Made by a program: the position numbers and the translations under genes. A stretch of 8,981 nucleotides of DNA from Chloroflexota bacterium (GTDB lineage: Bacteria; Chloroflexota; UBA6077; CF-72): NCBI GenBank assembly GCA_019247135.1, contig JAFAPL010000232.1, positions 1 through 8,981 on the forward strand, written 5' to 3'. Below are positions 1 through 6,480 of the stretch, one piece after another. Each line of letters starts with the position of its first letter. The first letter of the stretch is position 1. Under the pieces are notes generated by a model. It was not told where the DNA came from, made no database searches, and worked only from the letters and a program-made list of their open reading frames with translations.

Positions 1-758
1 TGCAGTACACCGACTGGCTCGGTCGCCTGCTCCAGGGTGACATGGGCAAATCCATTCGTACCGGCGAGCCGGTGTCGAACGTGCTGCTTCAACGCATCCC
101 CGTCACCCTGTACGTCGGCTTCGGTGGGCTGCTCGTAGGCGTGCTGATCGGGTTACCCGCGGCGATCATTTCAGCACTCAGGCCCGGCACCAAATTGGAC
201 CTGGCGGGCACGGTGTTCGCCCTCGGTGGGATTGCCATTCCGAGCTTCTGGCAAGCGCTGATCTTCATCTATGTATTTGCGCTGGTGTTGCGGTGGCTTC
301 CTCCAAGTGGCTACACGCCGTTCTTCGCGGACCCCGGAACCAGTCTGCGGATGTTGATCATGCCGGCGGTCGTTCTCGGCACCCACTCCGCCGCCGTGAT
401 CATGCGCCAGGCGCGAGCCGCGCTACTCGAAGTACTCGAGCAGGAATACGTCATCGTCGCGCACGCCAAAGGCCTGCGCGAGTTCCGGATCGTGATGGTG
501 CACGCGCTGAAGAACGCGATGATTCCCATCGTCACGATCCTCGGTCTGCAGGTCGGCAACCTGGTCGCGGGCGCGGCGATCACCGAAACCATCTTCGCCA
601 TTCCCGGTGTTGGACGCGCCGCTGTCGACGCCATCTTCTTCCGCGACTTCCCGGTTCTCCAGGGTGCGGTGATCGTACTGACGGTCGGCGTGATGCTGGC
701 GAATCTCCTGGCCGACATCGCGTACGCATATTTCGATCCGCGAATCCGGTTTTCGTGA
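1..758 (+). CDS. DppB-type ABC transporter permease (5' end outside window)
   Basis: Inner-membrane permease of a peptide/nickel/opine-type ABC importer; it pairs with the DppC-type permease that follows. The reading frame is open from base 3 (QYTDWLGRLLQGD precedes the first Met at 42), so the true start lies upstream and 42 is not the start. About 251 residues are visible, against just over 300 for the family, so only the N-terminal part is missing. Counting from that Met, membrane segments lie near 22-47, 54-83, 105-125, 161-180 and 205-226. The EAA loop that contacts the ATPase is EYVIVAHAKGL (135-145), followed by the typical HALKNAMIPI. The C terminus FDPRIR is also typical of the family. 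The substrate cannot be told from permeases alone, and no binding protein or ATPase gene is in the window. Family assignment is strong; peptide specificity is only a default. Confidence 0.93.
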   Translation, partial: QYTDWLGRLLQGDMGKSIRTGEPVSNVLLQRIPVTLYVGFGGLLVGVLIGLPAAIISALRPGTKLDLAGTVFALGGIAIPSFWQALIFIYVFALVLRWLPPSGYTPFFADPGTSLRMLIMPAVVLGTHSAAVIMRQARAALLEVLEQEYVIVAHAKGLREFRIVMVHALKNAMIPIVTILGLQVGNLVAGAAITETIFAIPGVGRAAVDAIFFRDFPVLQGAVIVLTVGVMLANLLADIAYAYFDPRIRFS

Positions 759-764
759 ACTGAG

Positions 765-1691
765 ATGACGTCGTCATCCAATCCCGCGCTCGTTGGTGAC
801 CAGACCGCACCAGCGATGTTTGCCCAACGCGTCACGGGCGCGAATCAGTTCCGGCGTTTCATGCGTCAGCTGCTCTCGACGCGCCTGGTGCCGGTTGGGT
901 TGGTGATTCTGGCGATCGTCGTGTTCTGCGCGCTTTTCGCGAGCGTCATCTCCCCCTATTCGCCTGATGAGCAGGACTACACCCAGCTGACCATGCCCCC
1001 ATCCCTTGAACACCTGTTGGGAACCGATGATGCCGGGCGCGACGTCTTGACGCGGATTATCTATGGTTCTCGGGTCTCGCTCGAGGTGGGCATCATCGCG
1101 GTTGGCATCGCGCTGACGTTTGGAGTCGCGTTCGGGCTGATCGCCGGGTACGTGGGTGGAAAGCTGGGTACGGTGGTGATGCGCGTAATGGACTCCATTC
1201 AGGCGTTCCCGTCGCTCATCCTGGCGCTGGCGATTACCGCGGCGCTCGGGCCGGGCATCGGCAACGCGATGATCGCGATCGGCGTGACCTCGATTCCCAC
1301 CATCGCGCGCCTCACGCGTGGCCAGACCCTGTCGGTGCGAGAACGCGAGTACGTGACGGCTTCTCGCGTCGCCGGCGCATCGGCAATGCGCATTGTGCTC
1401 AAGGACGTGTTCCCCAACATCACCAGTCCGATCATCGTCCAGGCCACGCTGTTGACCGGCACGGCGATCGTGACGGAAGCCGCGTTGTCGTTTCTGGGTG
1501 TCGGAGTGAGACCGCCGACGCCGACCTGGGGCTCCATGTTGCAGGCGGGCTCCCAGGTCCTCGAGACCGCGCCCTGGCTGGCGTTCGCGCCAGGCATCGC
1601 GATCTTTCTGACCGTGCTCGCGTTCAACTTCGTGGGCGACGGCCTGCGTCGAGCAATGGACCCGCGCCTGCAGCGTCGAGCCAGCAGCTAG
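765..1691 (+). CDS. DppC-type ABC transporter permease
   Basis: Second permease of the same importer, 308 residues, full length for the family. A hydrophilic N-terminal tail and first membrane helix (about 42-63) are followed by the family signature HLLGTDDAGRDVLTRIIYG (83-101). Further helices lie near 106-130, 150-180, 222-245 and 273-292. The EAA loop that docks on the ATPase runs from about 194 to 218 (REYVTASRVAGAS). The C terminus is NFVGDGLRRAMDPRL, typical of DppC/OppC proteins. The start is ATG six bases after the dppB-type stop. There is no strong ribosome-binding site, so translation is probably coupled to the upstream gene. The operon appears to end here: no ATPase genes follow, and the next gene is convergent. 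The ATPases must be upstream, elsewhere in the genome or shared. The stop codon lies at the edge of a structured repeat. Confidence 0.95.
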   Translation: MTSSSNPALVGDQTAPAMFAQRVTGANQFRRFMRQLLSTRLVPVGLVILAIVVFCALFASVISPYSPDEQDYTQLTMPPSLEHLLGTDDAGRDVLTRIIYGSRVSLEVGIIAVGIALTFGVAFGLIAGYVGGKLGTVVMRVMDSIQAFPSLILALAITAALGPGIGNAMIAIGVTSIPTIARLTRGQTLSVREREYVTASRVAGASAMRIVLKDVFPNITSPIIVQATLLTGTAIVTEAALSFLGVGVRPPTPTWGSMLQAGSQVLETAPWLAFAPGIAIFLTVLAFNFVGDGLRRAMDPRLQRRASS

Positions 1692-1700
1692 TACCGGGCC

Positions 1701-1768
1701 GGCGCAAGTCCGTCCGGAGTTCCGACCCACTCCCCCCGCCAGCGGTAGTTGAACCTCCGGCTTGCGCC
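1701..1768. terminator. Imperfect inverted repeat between convergent genes, possible bidirectional terminator
   Basis: GGCGCAAG (1701-1708) is complementary to CTTGCGCC (1761-1768), and CCGGAGTTC (1714-1722) is complementary with one bulge to GAACCTCCGG (1751-1760). Five extra bases interrupt the left arm. The 28-base loop carries the CGACCCACTC repeat core. The element fills most of the 100-base gap between the convergent dppC-type and LLM genes, where a two-way transcription stop would be expected. There is no T-tract, so intrinsic termination is uncertain; it may instead be a REP-like element. Confidence 0.45.
1713..1736 (+). repeat. Interspersed intergenic repeat, copy A
   Basis: TCCGGAGT, two bases (TC), then CGACCCACTCCCCC. 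It matches copy B at 3339-3362 at 22 of 24 positions; only the two central bases differ. Both copies lie just downstream of a plus-strand stop codon, in the gap between convergent genes. GGAGT can pair with ACTCC across an 8-base loop. Confidence 0.7.
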
Positions 1769-1791
1769 TCGGGGGCGCGGGCAAAACTCCG

Positions 1792-2763
1792 TCAGTCCGC
1801 CAGCGCCGGCAGGACCTCGTTCATCACGCAATCGAGCTGGCCGAACTGGTCCCAGCTCGTCATCCGCAGTGTCACCTCGTCGAATCCGAGTTCCCTGTAC
1901 ACCCGCAGATGCTCGATGCACTCGGCCACCGACCCGCACGCGGTCCATCCCGCGACCGACTCGGGTGAGTAATCGGTCGTGTAGTAGGTGTCCAGGAACC
2001 GCTTGGATTCGGCAATTGCGGCCGCACGATCTGGATTGACGTTGATGTTGTGATACAGATGCGTCTCGATGCTCGCCGGGTCCCGCCCCTCGACCTCGGC
2101 GATCCGCCGCAGCTCCGCCATTCGCCAGCCGACGTCCCGCGGCTCCCACAGCGACGTCTCCCAGCCATCCGCGTGCCGTACAATGCGTCGCAACGTCCGT
2201 CGAATCGCCTCCTGATCGCCAGGCGGTGGATTGTTGGCGATCCAGATGGGCGGCCGAGGTTTCCGCGCCGGCTTCGGGTCGATGCTGATGCCTTCACACC
2301 GATAGTGCCGACCCTCGTAGGTCACGTCGTCCTCGGTCCACAGTCGCTTTACCAGCTCGATCCATTCGAGCATTCGCTGCACGCGGTCGCGGCGTTCCAG
2401 TCCGTACAGCTCACCCTCGATCCGTCCGCCCGCCTGGGGGATGATGCCCGTGCACACCACGAGCACCGTTCGCCCCTGCGCGAGCAAGTCGAGGCTGGCC
2501 CACTGGTATGCGAGTAGAACCGGATCGCGCAGGGGAAAGCTCGCCATACAGGCGGGCCCGAGACGAACGCGTGAGGTTCGGGCAGCAATGCCGCTGAGCA
2601 ACGCGATCGACTCCATGCGTGGTTTGCCCAGCAGCGAATCACCCACCCACACCGACTGAAAAACATCGGACGCGTCGGCCGTCTCGGCCATGCGCAACAT
2701 CAGCTCTGGTGTGGTGACGCCGAACAGGACGCCGCGGTTCGGCAGAGTCAGTCCGAAGCGCAT
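1792..2763 (-). CDS. LLM class flavin-dependent oxidoreductase
   Basis: Luciferase-like TIM-barrel monooxygenase/reductase family protein, 323 residues, a usual length. Such enzymes use FMN or F420 in the cytoplasm on very varied substrates. The N terminus MRFGLTLPNRG is the first barrel strand. SVWVGDSLL (37-45), RVRLGP (65-70) with PLRDPVLLAYQWASLDLLA (77-95), a gap-closing TG pair at 105-106, and RKPRPPIWIAN (167-177) are the conserved landmarks. RVQRMLEWIELVKRLW (127-142) is the usual insertion-region helix. The C-terminal part (about 233-323) is less conserved. It has its own ribosome-binding site and starts opposite the LysM gene. There is no F420-specific or substrate-specific neighbour, so cofactor and substrate are not determined. 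Subfamily is not called. Confidence 0.92.
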   Translation of the reverse strand: MRFGLTLPNRGVLFGVTTPELMLRMAETADASDVFQSVWVGDSLLGKPRMESIALLSGIAARTSRVRLGPACMASFPLRDPVLLAYQWASLDLLAQGRTVLVVCTGIIPQAGGRIEGELYGLERRDRVQRMLEWIELVKRLWTEDDVTYEGRHYRCEGISIDPKPARKPRPPIWIANNPPPGDQEAIRRTLRRIVRHADGWETSLWEPRDVGWRMAELRRIAEVEGRDPASIETHLYHNINVNPDRAAAIAESKRFLDTYYTTDYSPESVAGWTACGSVAECIEHLRVYRELGFDEVTLRMTSWDQFGQLDCVMNEVLPALAD

Positions 2764-2770
2764 CAGGGTT

Positions 2771-2776
2771 CTCCTC
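2771..2776 (-). promoter_or_regulatory. Ribosome-binding site of the LLM oxidoreductase gene
   Basis: GAGGAG on the minus strand, seven bases before the ATG at 2763. The spacing is good and it confirms that start. Confidence 0.8.
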
Positions 2777-2833
2777 GTTGTCCGACGGGGTGCGCGAACG
2801 TGCTACTTACGGCCGCCGGGTTGACGCGTTCAT

Positions 2834-2839
2834 TAGACT
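2834..2839 (+). promoter_or_regulatory. Possible -10 element for a leaderless LysM transcript
   Basis: TAGACT ends five bases before the GTG at 2845, so a transcript would begin at or next to the start codon. No ribosome-binding site precedes that GTG. No matching -35 box is visible at the usual distance. The divergent gap is short, so a promoter for the LysM gene must lie in this area. Tentative. Confidence 0.3.
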
Positions 2840-2844
2840 GCCAT

Positions 2845-3330
2845 GTGGCCGAGTCCGACCCGTCCGCTGAGCAACCACCAGAGACGACTCCCGCGGCCGC
2901 TCCGCGCAGGTCGCGTCGCAGATTTCCGAATTGGCCGTGGTTGATCCTGCTGGCCGCGGCGCTGCTCGGCATCGTGGTGGGTACGACGCTCGGTTTGCGC
3001 AGCACGAGCCTGTTCACAGGCCAGCCCGCGCAGGCGGTAGCCAGGCCGACGATCGTGATCGGCGCGGCGCCGTCGCCCTCGCCCATCGCGGGCACGATTC
3101 GCGGCTCGCCATCGCCGGCTGGCTCGCCAATCGCGCAAGTGCCCGGGCCATCCGACCAGGGTACTCAGGATTACGAGGTCGAAGCGGGTGACACCATGCG
3201 ATCCATCGCCCAGAAGGTGTATGGCGATCCGGAAGAGTGGCGGCGGATCTACGACGCGAACCGCGATGTCGTCGGTTCGAACCCGGACAACGTCCAGGTC
3301 GGCATGCACCTGAAGATCCCGCAAAGCTAG
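2845..3330 (+). CDS. Membrane-anchored LysM domain protein
   Basis: Small envelope protein of 161 residues from the chosen start. The order is a charged, Pro/Ala-rich cytoplasmic head (1-29, ending RRSRRRF), one membrane helix (about 30-51, WPWLILLAAALLGIVVG), a Pro/Ser/Gly-rich outer linker (about 52-108), and a single C-terminal LysM domain (about 110-161). The LysM domain starts YEVEAGDTMRSIAQKVYGD and ends VGMHLKIP. LysM domains bind N-acetylglucosamine-containing glycans such as peptidoglycan. The protein probably sits in the cytoplasmic membrane with LysM outside; it has no catalytic domain. The start is uncertain. The frame stays open to another GTG at 2800, which would add 15 residues. 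I prefer 2845 because of the -10-like TAGACT just upstream and the more natural AESDPS head. It is convergent with the VanW-type gene, another probable wall-binding protein. Confidence 0.85.
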   Translation: MAESDPSAEQPPETTPAAAPRRSRRRFPNWPWLILLAAALLGIVVGTTLGLRSTSLFTGQPAQAVARPTIVIGAAPSPSPIAGTIRGSPSPAGSPIAQVPGPSDQGTQDYEVEAGDTMRSIAQKVYGDPEEWRRIYDANRDVVGSNPDNVQVGMHLKIPQS

Positions 3331-3338
3331 CCCGGCCC

Positions 3339-3362
3339 TCCGGAGTGTCGACCCACTCCCCC
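3339..3362 (+). repeat. Interspersed intergenic repeat, copy B
   Basis: TCCGGAGT, two bases (GT), then CGACCCACTCCCCC: 22 of 24 positions match copy A at 1713-1736. Here GGAGTG (3342-3347) and CACTCC (3354-3359) form a perfect 6-bp stem with a 6-base loop. It starts eight bases after the LysM stop codon and runs directly into the larger hairpin that follows. Confidence 0.7.
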
Positions 3363-3364
3363 AA

Positions 3365-3390
3365 CCCCCTCTCCCTCCAGGGAGAGGGGG
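3365..3390. terminator. Perfect 12-bp GC hairpin between convergent genes
   Basis: CCCCCTCTCCCT (3365-3376), two bases, then AGGGAGAGGGGG (3379-3390): a perfect inverted repeat. It sits between the convergent LysM and VanW-type genes, so it could stop transcription from both sides. There is no T-tract. The same sequence style (CCCTCTCCC...GGGAGAGGG) is a common dispersed intergenic repeat in GC-rich bacteria, so it may also be a REP-like element. Confidence 0.55.
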
Positions 3391-3406
3391 TGAGGGGGTG
3401 AGGGGG
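3380..3406 (+). other. Four-tract G-run array, G-quadruplex-capable
   Basis: G-runs at 3380-3382, 3386-3390, 3394-3398 and 3402-3406 are separated by three loops of exactly three bases (AGA, TGA, TGA). This fits the canonical quadruplex pattern. The last part is a tandem 8-base repeat TGAGGGGG (3391-3398, 3399-3406). It overlaps the right arm of the hairpin at 3365-3390, so the two structures would compete. Whether it folds in the cell is unknown. Confidence 0.5.
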
Positions 3407-3442
3407 ACCCCCCCAACAACAGCATTTCCCCGCCGGGCGGTA

Positions 3443-5542
3443 CTAGTGACTCGCGGCTTTTGCGGCCCCGGCAACGTGGTTGTACGTTGCGACGGCATCC
3501 TGGTCGGACCCGCCGCCCCAGCCCGCGTTGCGTAGCTCGTCCCGGATCTGCGCGAGCGTCTTCGAACCATTCGGTGTCGACACCGTCGTTGGTCCCGCGG
3601 GCGCCGCTTGCGCGGGCGGTGCGGCCGGAGCAGCTGCCGGGGCCGTCGGCGCCGAGGACCCTGAGGACCCTGAGGACGCTGACGCCGCTGACGGGGCTGC
3701 GGGCGCTGCCGCCGCGGCAGGCTGCAAGCTGCCGCGTACTCTGTTGACCGCCGCAGTCACGCTGCCCGCGTCCGGTGCGCCGCCAGTTCCAACCAGCGTC
3801 ACGTTGTGGCCCGGGTCATAAATACTCTTCAGCACCAGATCCCGCTGCGGGCTCCCGTCATTCGGGATCACGTGGCGTGTGAGGACCACCTGGAAACCAT
3901 CTCGGGCAGTCTCGACCGGAATGATGCGGCCCCACTGCATCAATGGCTCTTGCTGGACGTCCGGCGTCGTGTCGGGTTTGACCGTGTTCGAGATCACCGG
4001 ATCCTCAACCTGGACCTTCCACGGCGGCTTCCGGCCGTACAGCCTGAAGGTCACGTGCGAAGCGTCGCTGCTCGCCTGAATGAGCACGTAGTCCTTGGTC
4101 GGGTTGATCCACTTGAGGTCCAACCCCGCGTCCGAGTCAACGGTCGCGTCGAGGCCGACGATCCCACGCGACGTGTAGGACGGAATCCAGTACAGGTGCC
4201 AGTAGCGTTCCTCTAACTGATACCCGGCCCAGTACACCGGCTGGAACAATGTCGTGGCGACCTGACAGATACCACCGGCCACGCTCGGAACCGTGTGCAC
4301 CGCGCCCTGCGCGCCCGTGGTCAGCCCGAAACCCCATTGGTAGCCGGCCTCGATCGTCGTCGGCCCGACTTCCTTGTTGAACGAGAACGTGCCGCCGGGC
4401 GGCACCACCACCCCATTCAGCCGCTGAGCGGCAAGCTGGATGTTGTGCGCCTTCTCAGGAATCGAGCCGGCGAACGAGGTCGTGCTCTCGTCGATGAGCT
4501 CGCGGATGCCCAGGCTCGCGCCGCCGTCGTCCGACGTGACCGCGGGCTTGAGTGTCGTGATCGGCAGTTGAATGGTGTGCTCGCCACTCAGTATCTGCGT
4601 CTCGATGGTGTTGCTGGACGCTTGTCGATCGAGTCCGCTGCCATCGCGACTCGGCCGGATGGTGGTCAATGTCGAACCGTCGTAGGCGAATCGAGCATCG
4701 AGGGCTGGCTGATTCACGTCACTGGCGATCTTGTCGACCCACGTCTGGACGGTGTCCGTGTTGATGTCGACGCTCGCTGGCCCCACACCATCGGATGCGT
4801 TCAGCACGATCATGCCGAGCAGGTCGGCAGTTTCCAGCGTGTAGCCGCGGTCGCCTGCCTTCACCTGGACCGGCTCGTGATTGAAGATCCGCGTCAGCTG
4901 GTCGCGCGCGACGGCGACCTGTTCCGTCGTGACTTTGGGCTGGAGCGTGCGCGTGACGAGGCTCACGCTGGTGTCGCCCGTCTCGAGCGCTGCCGCGACC
5001 GCCGCTCGCGAGGCGGCTTGATCGAGCTCGACGCCTGTGCTGGAAGGCGAAAACTGGACGCTGCCATCGTCGCCAACGCTCAACTCGGCGTTTCGCGCAG
5101 GAGTGTAGATGGTGCTGCCGATCTGCGACATGAGGCCGTCGACGTTCGAACCGTCGGCGTACTCGGCAACAGGTACCTCGATGCCGCCGCGCAGGGAGGT
5201 CACCTTCGCACTCAGTGAGGCAAACGGTGCGTCATCGCGACCGACGGCGTATGCGTCGCGGGCGAGCTCGGCCGGGTCGAGCGGTACGCCAAGCTGACGT
5301 GGCGTCGTGGTCCATGTCTGGTCGCCTGCCTTGAGCTGCAGCGGCTCATCGAGGATGGCCGCCGTGCGCGAGTTGAGTCGCGCTTTTGCTTCGTCGACGG
5401 TCAGTCCGCCGGTCTGGACGCCGAGGACTGTGACGCCGGGGCTGACACGATTCGCTGTTGCGAATTGAAAGCTGGCGAAGGTTGCTAATGCGAAGATGAC
5501 GAGCGCTGAGCCGCCGATTGCGATGCCAAGACCAAGCCGCAT
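3443..5542 (-). CDS. VanW family protein with PG-binding and G5-like domains
   Basis: Large envelope protein of 699 residues. An N-terminal membrane helix or uncleaved signal lies at 7-29. Two PG_binding_4-like regions follow at about 70-190 and 225-335, each with a K-A-G-D motif (KAGDQTWTTTPRQLG; KAGDRGYTLETADLLG). The VanW domain is at about 355-490, with HNIQLAAQRLNGVVVPPG, FSFN and SVAGGICQVATTLFQPVYWAG. A G5-like region is at about 505-585, and an Ala/Pro/Ser linker at 607-652. The tail (653-699) contains TLAQIRDELRNAGW, which I do not recognise. VanW proteins are found near vancomycin-resistance genes and in spore or wall functions; the reaction is not established, so no resistance role is claimed. 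The invariant-looking Cys426 and nearby His416 are visible. The ATG at 5542 has only a weak AAGAAG ribosome-binding site. The neighbouring LysM protein also suggests peptidoglycan association. Confidence 0.9.
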   Translation of the reverse strand: MRLGLGIAIGGSALVIFALATFASFQFATANRVSPGVTVLGVQTGGLTVDEAKARLNSRTAAILDEPLQLKAGDQTWTTTPRQLGVPLDPAELARDAYAVGRDDAPFASLSAKVTSLRGGIEVPVAEYADGSNVDGLMSQIGSTIYTPARNAELSVGDDGSVQFSPSSTGVELDQAASRAAVAAALETGDTSVSLVTRTLQPKVTTEQVAVARDQLTRIFNHEPVQVKAGDRGYTLETADLLGMIVLNASDGVGPASVDINTDTVQTWVDKIASDVNQPALDARFAYDGSTLTTIRPSRDGSGLDRQASSNTIETQILSGEHTIQLPITTLKPAVTSDDGGASLGIRELIDESTTSFAGSIPEKAHNIQLAAQRLNGVVVPPGGTFSFNKEVGPTTIEAGYQWGFGLTTGAQGAVHTVPSVAGGICQVATTLFQPVYWAGYQLEERYWHLYWIPSYTSRGIVGLDATVDSDAGLDLKWINPTKDYVLIQASSDASHVTFRLYGRKPPWKVQVEDPVISNTVKPDTTPDVQQEPLMQWGRIIPVETARDGFQVVLTRHVIPNDGSPQRDLVLKSIYDPGHNVTLVGTGGAPDAGSVTAAVNRVRGSLQPAAAAAPAAPSAASASSGSSGSSAPTAPAAAPAAPPAQAAPAGPTTVSTPNGSKTLAQIRDELRNAGWGGGSDQDAVATYNHVAGAAKAASH
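3654..3689 (-). repeat. Short in-gene tandem repeat coding Ser-Ser-Gly units
   Basis: On the plus strand, GAGGACCCT occurs twice in tandem (3654-3662, 3663-3671). It is followed by GAGGACGCT (3672-3680) and a degenerate GACGCCGCT (3681-3689). The unit is nine bases, so copy-number change keeps the frame. It codes the SSGSSGSS stretch of the flexible linker in the VanW-type protein and may vary between strains. Confidence 0.65.
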
Positions 5543-5561
5543 GCCGGCGCTTCTTTTACCA

Positions 5562-5569
5562 TGACGTCA
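5562..5569. promoter_or_regulatory. Palindrome upstream of the VanW-type gene
   Basis: TGACGTCA is a perfect 8-bp palindrome, 19 bases before the VanW-type ATG. It could be part of an operator or chance. No convincing -10/-35 pair is seen next to it. Confidence 0.2.
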
Positions 5570-5625
5570 CAGGCGCGTCGCGAATCGCCGCCGGCTCTCA
5601 GGCAGCCTCTCTGGCCTGGCCCTGC

Positions 5626-5665
5626 GCTAGCCCGGATCTCGAGGCGGCAACCTGCGGGCCGTAGC
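5626..5665 (-). terminator. Candidate hairpin downstream of the HD-domain gene
   Basis: GCTA/TAGC (5626-5629, 5662-5665) and GCCCG/CGGGC (5630-5634, 5655-5659) form a 9-bp stem with a 2-base bulge and a 20-base loop. It lies ten bases beyond the HD gene stop. An outer CTCTCAG (5595-5601) is complementary to CTGAGAG (5665-5671). There is no T-tract. It may end the two-gene operon before the VanW-type gene begins. Confidence 0.35.
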
Positions 5666-5675
5666 TGAGAGTCGC

Positions 5676-6437
5676 TTAGAGCATCCGTGTCGGCCACATC
5701 AGCGTGCGCCACATGTGCGCGACGGGGCTCCCGTCAAATCCAAGCCCCTCCTCGGGCTGACGGAAGTTACGTCCCAGCACGTCCTCGAACTCCTCCAGCT
5801 CAACTCGCACGTTCGGATCGAATGAGTACAGATCGTTGAGCGTGATCAGCCGGCTGGTCATGTACCACTTGTGGTTGCGCGCTTCGCGGTACGCCGCGTC
5901 GATGTACGGCTCGGGCTTGTAGTCCGCCCCGAACAGCCGAATGTACTGCTCGGGATACTCGTACCCGACCGACTCGTCAGGATAGAACCGCAGCGCCTGG
6001 TGGTATCGAATCGCCCAGCTGATCTCCGCGTCGACGTACGGTTCGACCAGCTGCGCGCCCCAGTACCCGTGATCGGCCTGGATGAACCCGACGACGCCGA
6101 TGTCATGCAGCAGGCAGGCGGCGACCACCTTTTCGGGGTAGCCGTTCTTGCGCGCCAGATTGGCGCTCTGAAGCAGGTGCTGAACCCCACCCTGGCGGAA
6201 TCGCAGGCGGAAGAAGTCGAGGATGGTCGGCTTCTCCGGCATCTTCGGCAGACGCGGATCCGCGCCCTGGAGCATGTGCTGGCCAGGCTTCAACTGCGGT
6301 CTGGTCACGCCGACGCGCGGATCGATCTCACCCATGGTGTAGAGCGGTGACCTCGACGGAATGAGGTCGAGGGTCTTCATCATCTCGTCTTCGAGCTCGT
6401 CGGCGATCTCCGATGGCGTCTTTGCCTGTGTCTGCAT
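5676..6437 (-). CDS. HD-domain protein, possible diiron oxygenase or phosphohydrolase
   Basis: Soluble HD-superfamily protein, 253 residues from the chosen start. The conserved core is FFRLRFRQGGVQHLLQSANL (75-94), LLHDIGVVG (109-117), DHGYWGAQLVEP (122-133), IRYHQALRF (143-151) and SRLITLNDLYSFDPN (195-209). Candidate metal ligands are His87, His111-Asp112, His123, His146 and Asp202. That is the H...HD...H...H...D order of dinuclear HD enzymes, including mixed-valence diiron oxygenases such as PhnZ and myo-inositol oxygenase. Phosphohydrolases of the HD-GYP type share a similar set, so oxygenase activity is only a possibility. The frame is open to an ATG at 6527, but that would overlap the upstream gene by 47 bases and adds a non-conserved-looking stretch. 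The ATG at 6437 is preferred, with AAGGGG 13 bases upstream. It follows the PEP-utilising gene by 43 bases in the same direction and is probably co-transcribed. Confidence 0.82.
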   Translation of the reverse strand: MQTQAKTPSEIADELEDEMMKTLDLIPSRSPLYTMGEIDPRVGVTRPQLKPGQHMLQGADPRLPKMPEKPTILDFFRLRFRQGGVQHLLQSANLARKNGYPEKVVAACLLHDIGVVGFIQADHGYWGAQLVEPYVDAEISWAIRYHQALRFYPDESVGYEYPEQYIRLFGADYKPEPYIDAAYREARNHKWYMTSRLITLNDLYSFDPNVRVELEEFEDVLGRNFRQPEEGLGFDGSPVAHMWRTLMWPTRML

Positions 6438-6480
6438 GTAGCTGATTAAACCCCTTGCTGGCAATGTACTACCTGGGCGC

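Noticed and set aside
774..1784. Long minus-strand frame of 336 codons opposite the dppC-type gene
   Set aside because: Its product is Arg/His/Gln/Asp-rich without any fold-like pattern, as expected for the antisense of a GC-rich gene; the plus-strand frame is an unmistakable permease.
2821..2839. TTGACG (2821-2826) with TAGACT (2834-2839) as a -35/-10 pair
   Set aside because: The spacer is only seven bases, far too short for a sigma-70-type promoter.
4295..5218. Plus-strand frame of 307 codons inside the VanW-type gene
   Set aside because: Arg/Asp/Val-rich antisense shadow; the minus-strand frame carries clear PG-binding and VanW motifs.
3443..5542. Vancomycin resistance from the VanW annotation
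   Set aside because: VanW-domain proteins are widespread in organisms without van clusters, and no vanR/S/H/A/X homologue is here; only an envelope role is supported.
5560..5562. ATG at 5562 upstream of the VanW-type gene
   Set aside because: It is out of frame with the VanW-type protein; translation from it gives a meaningless product.
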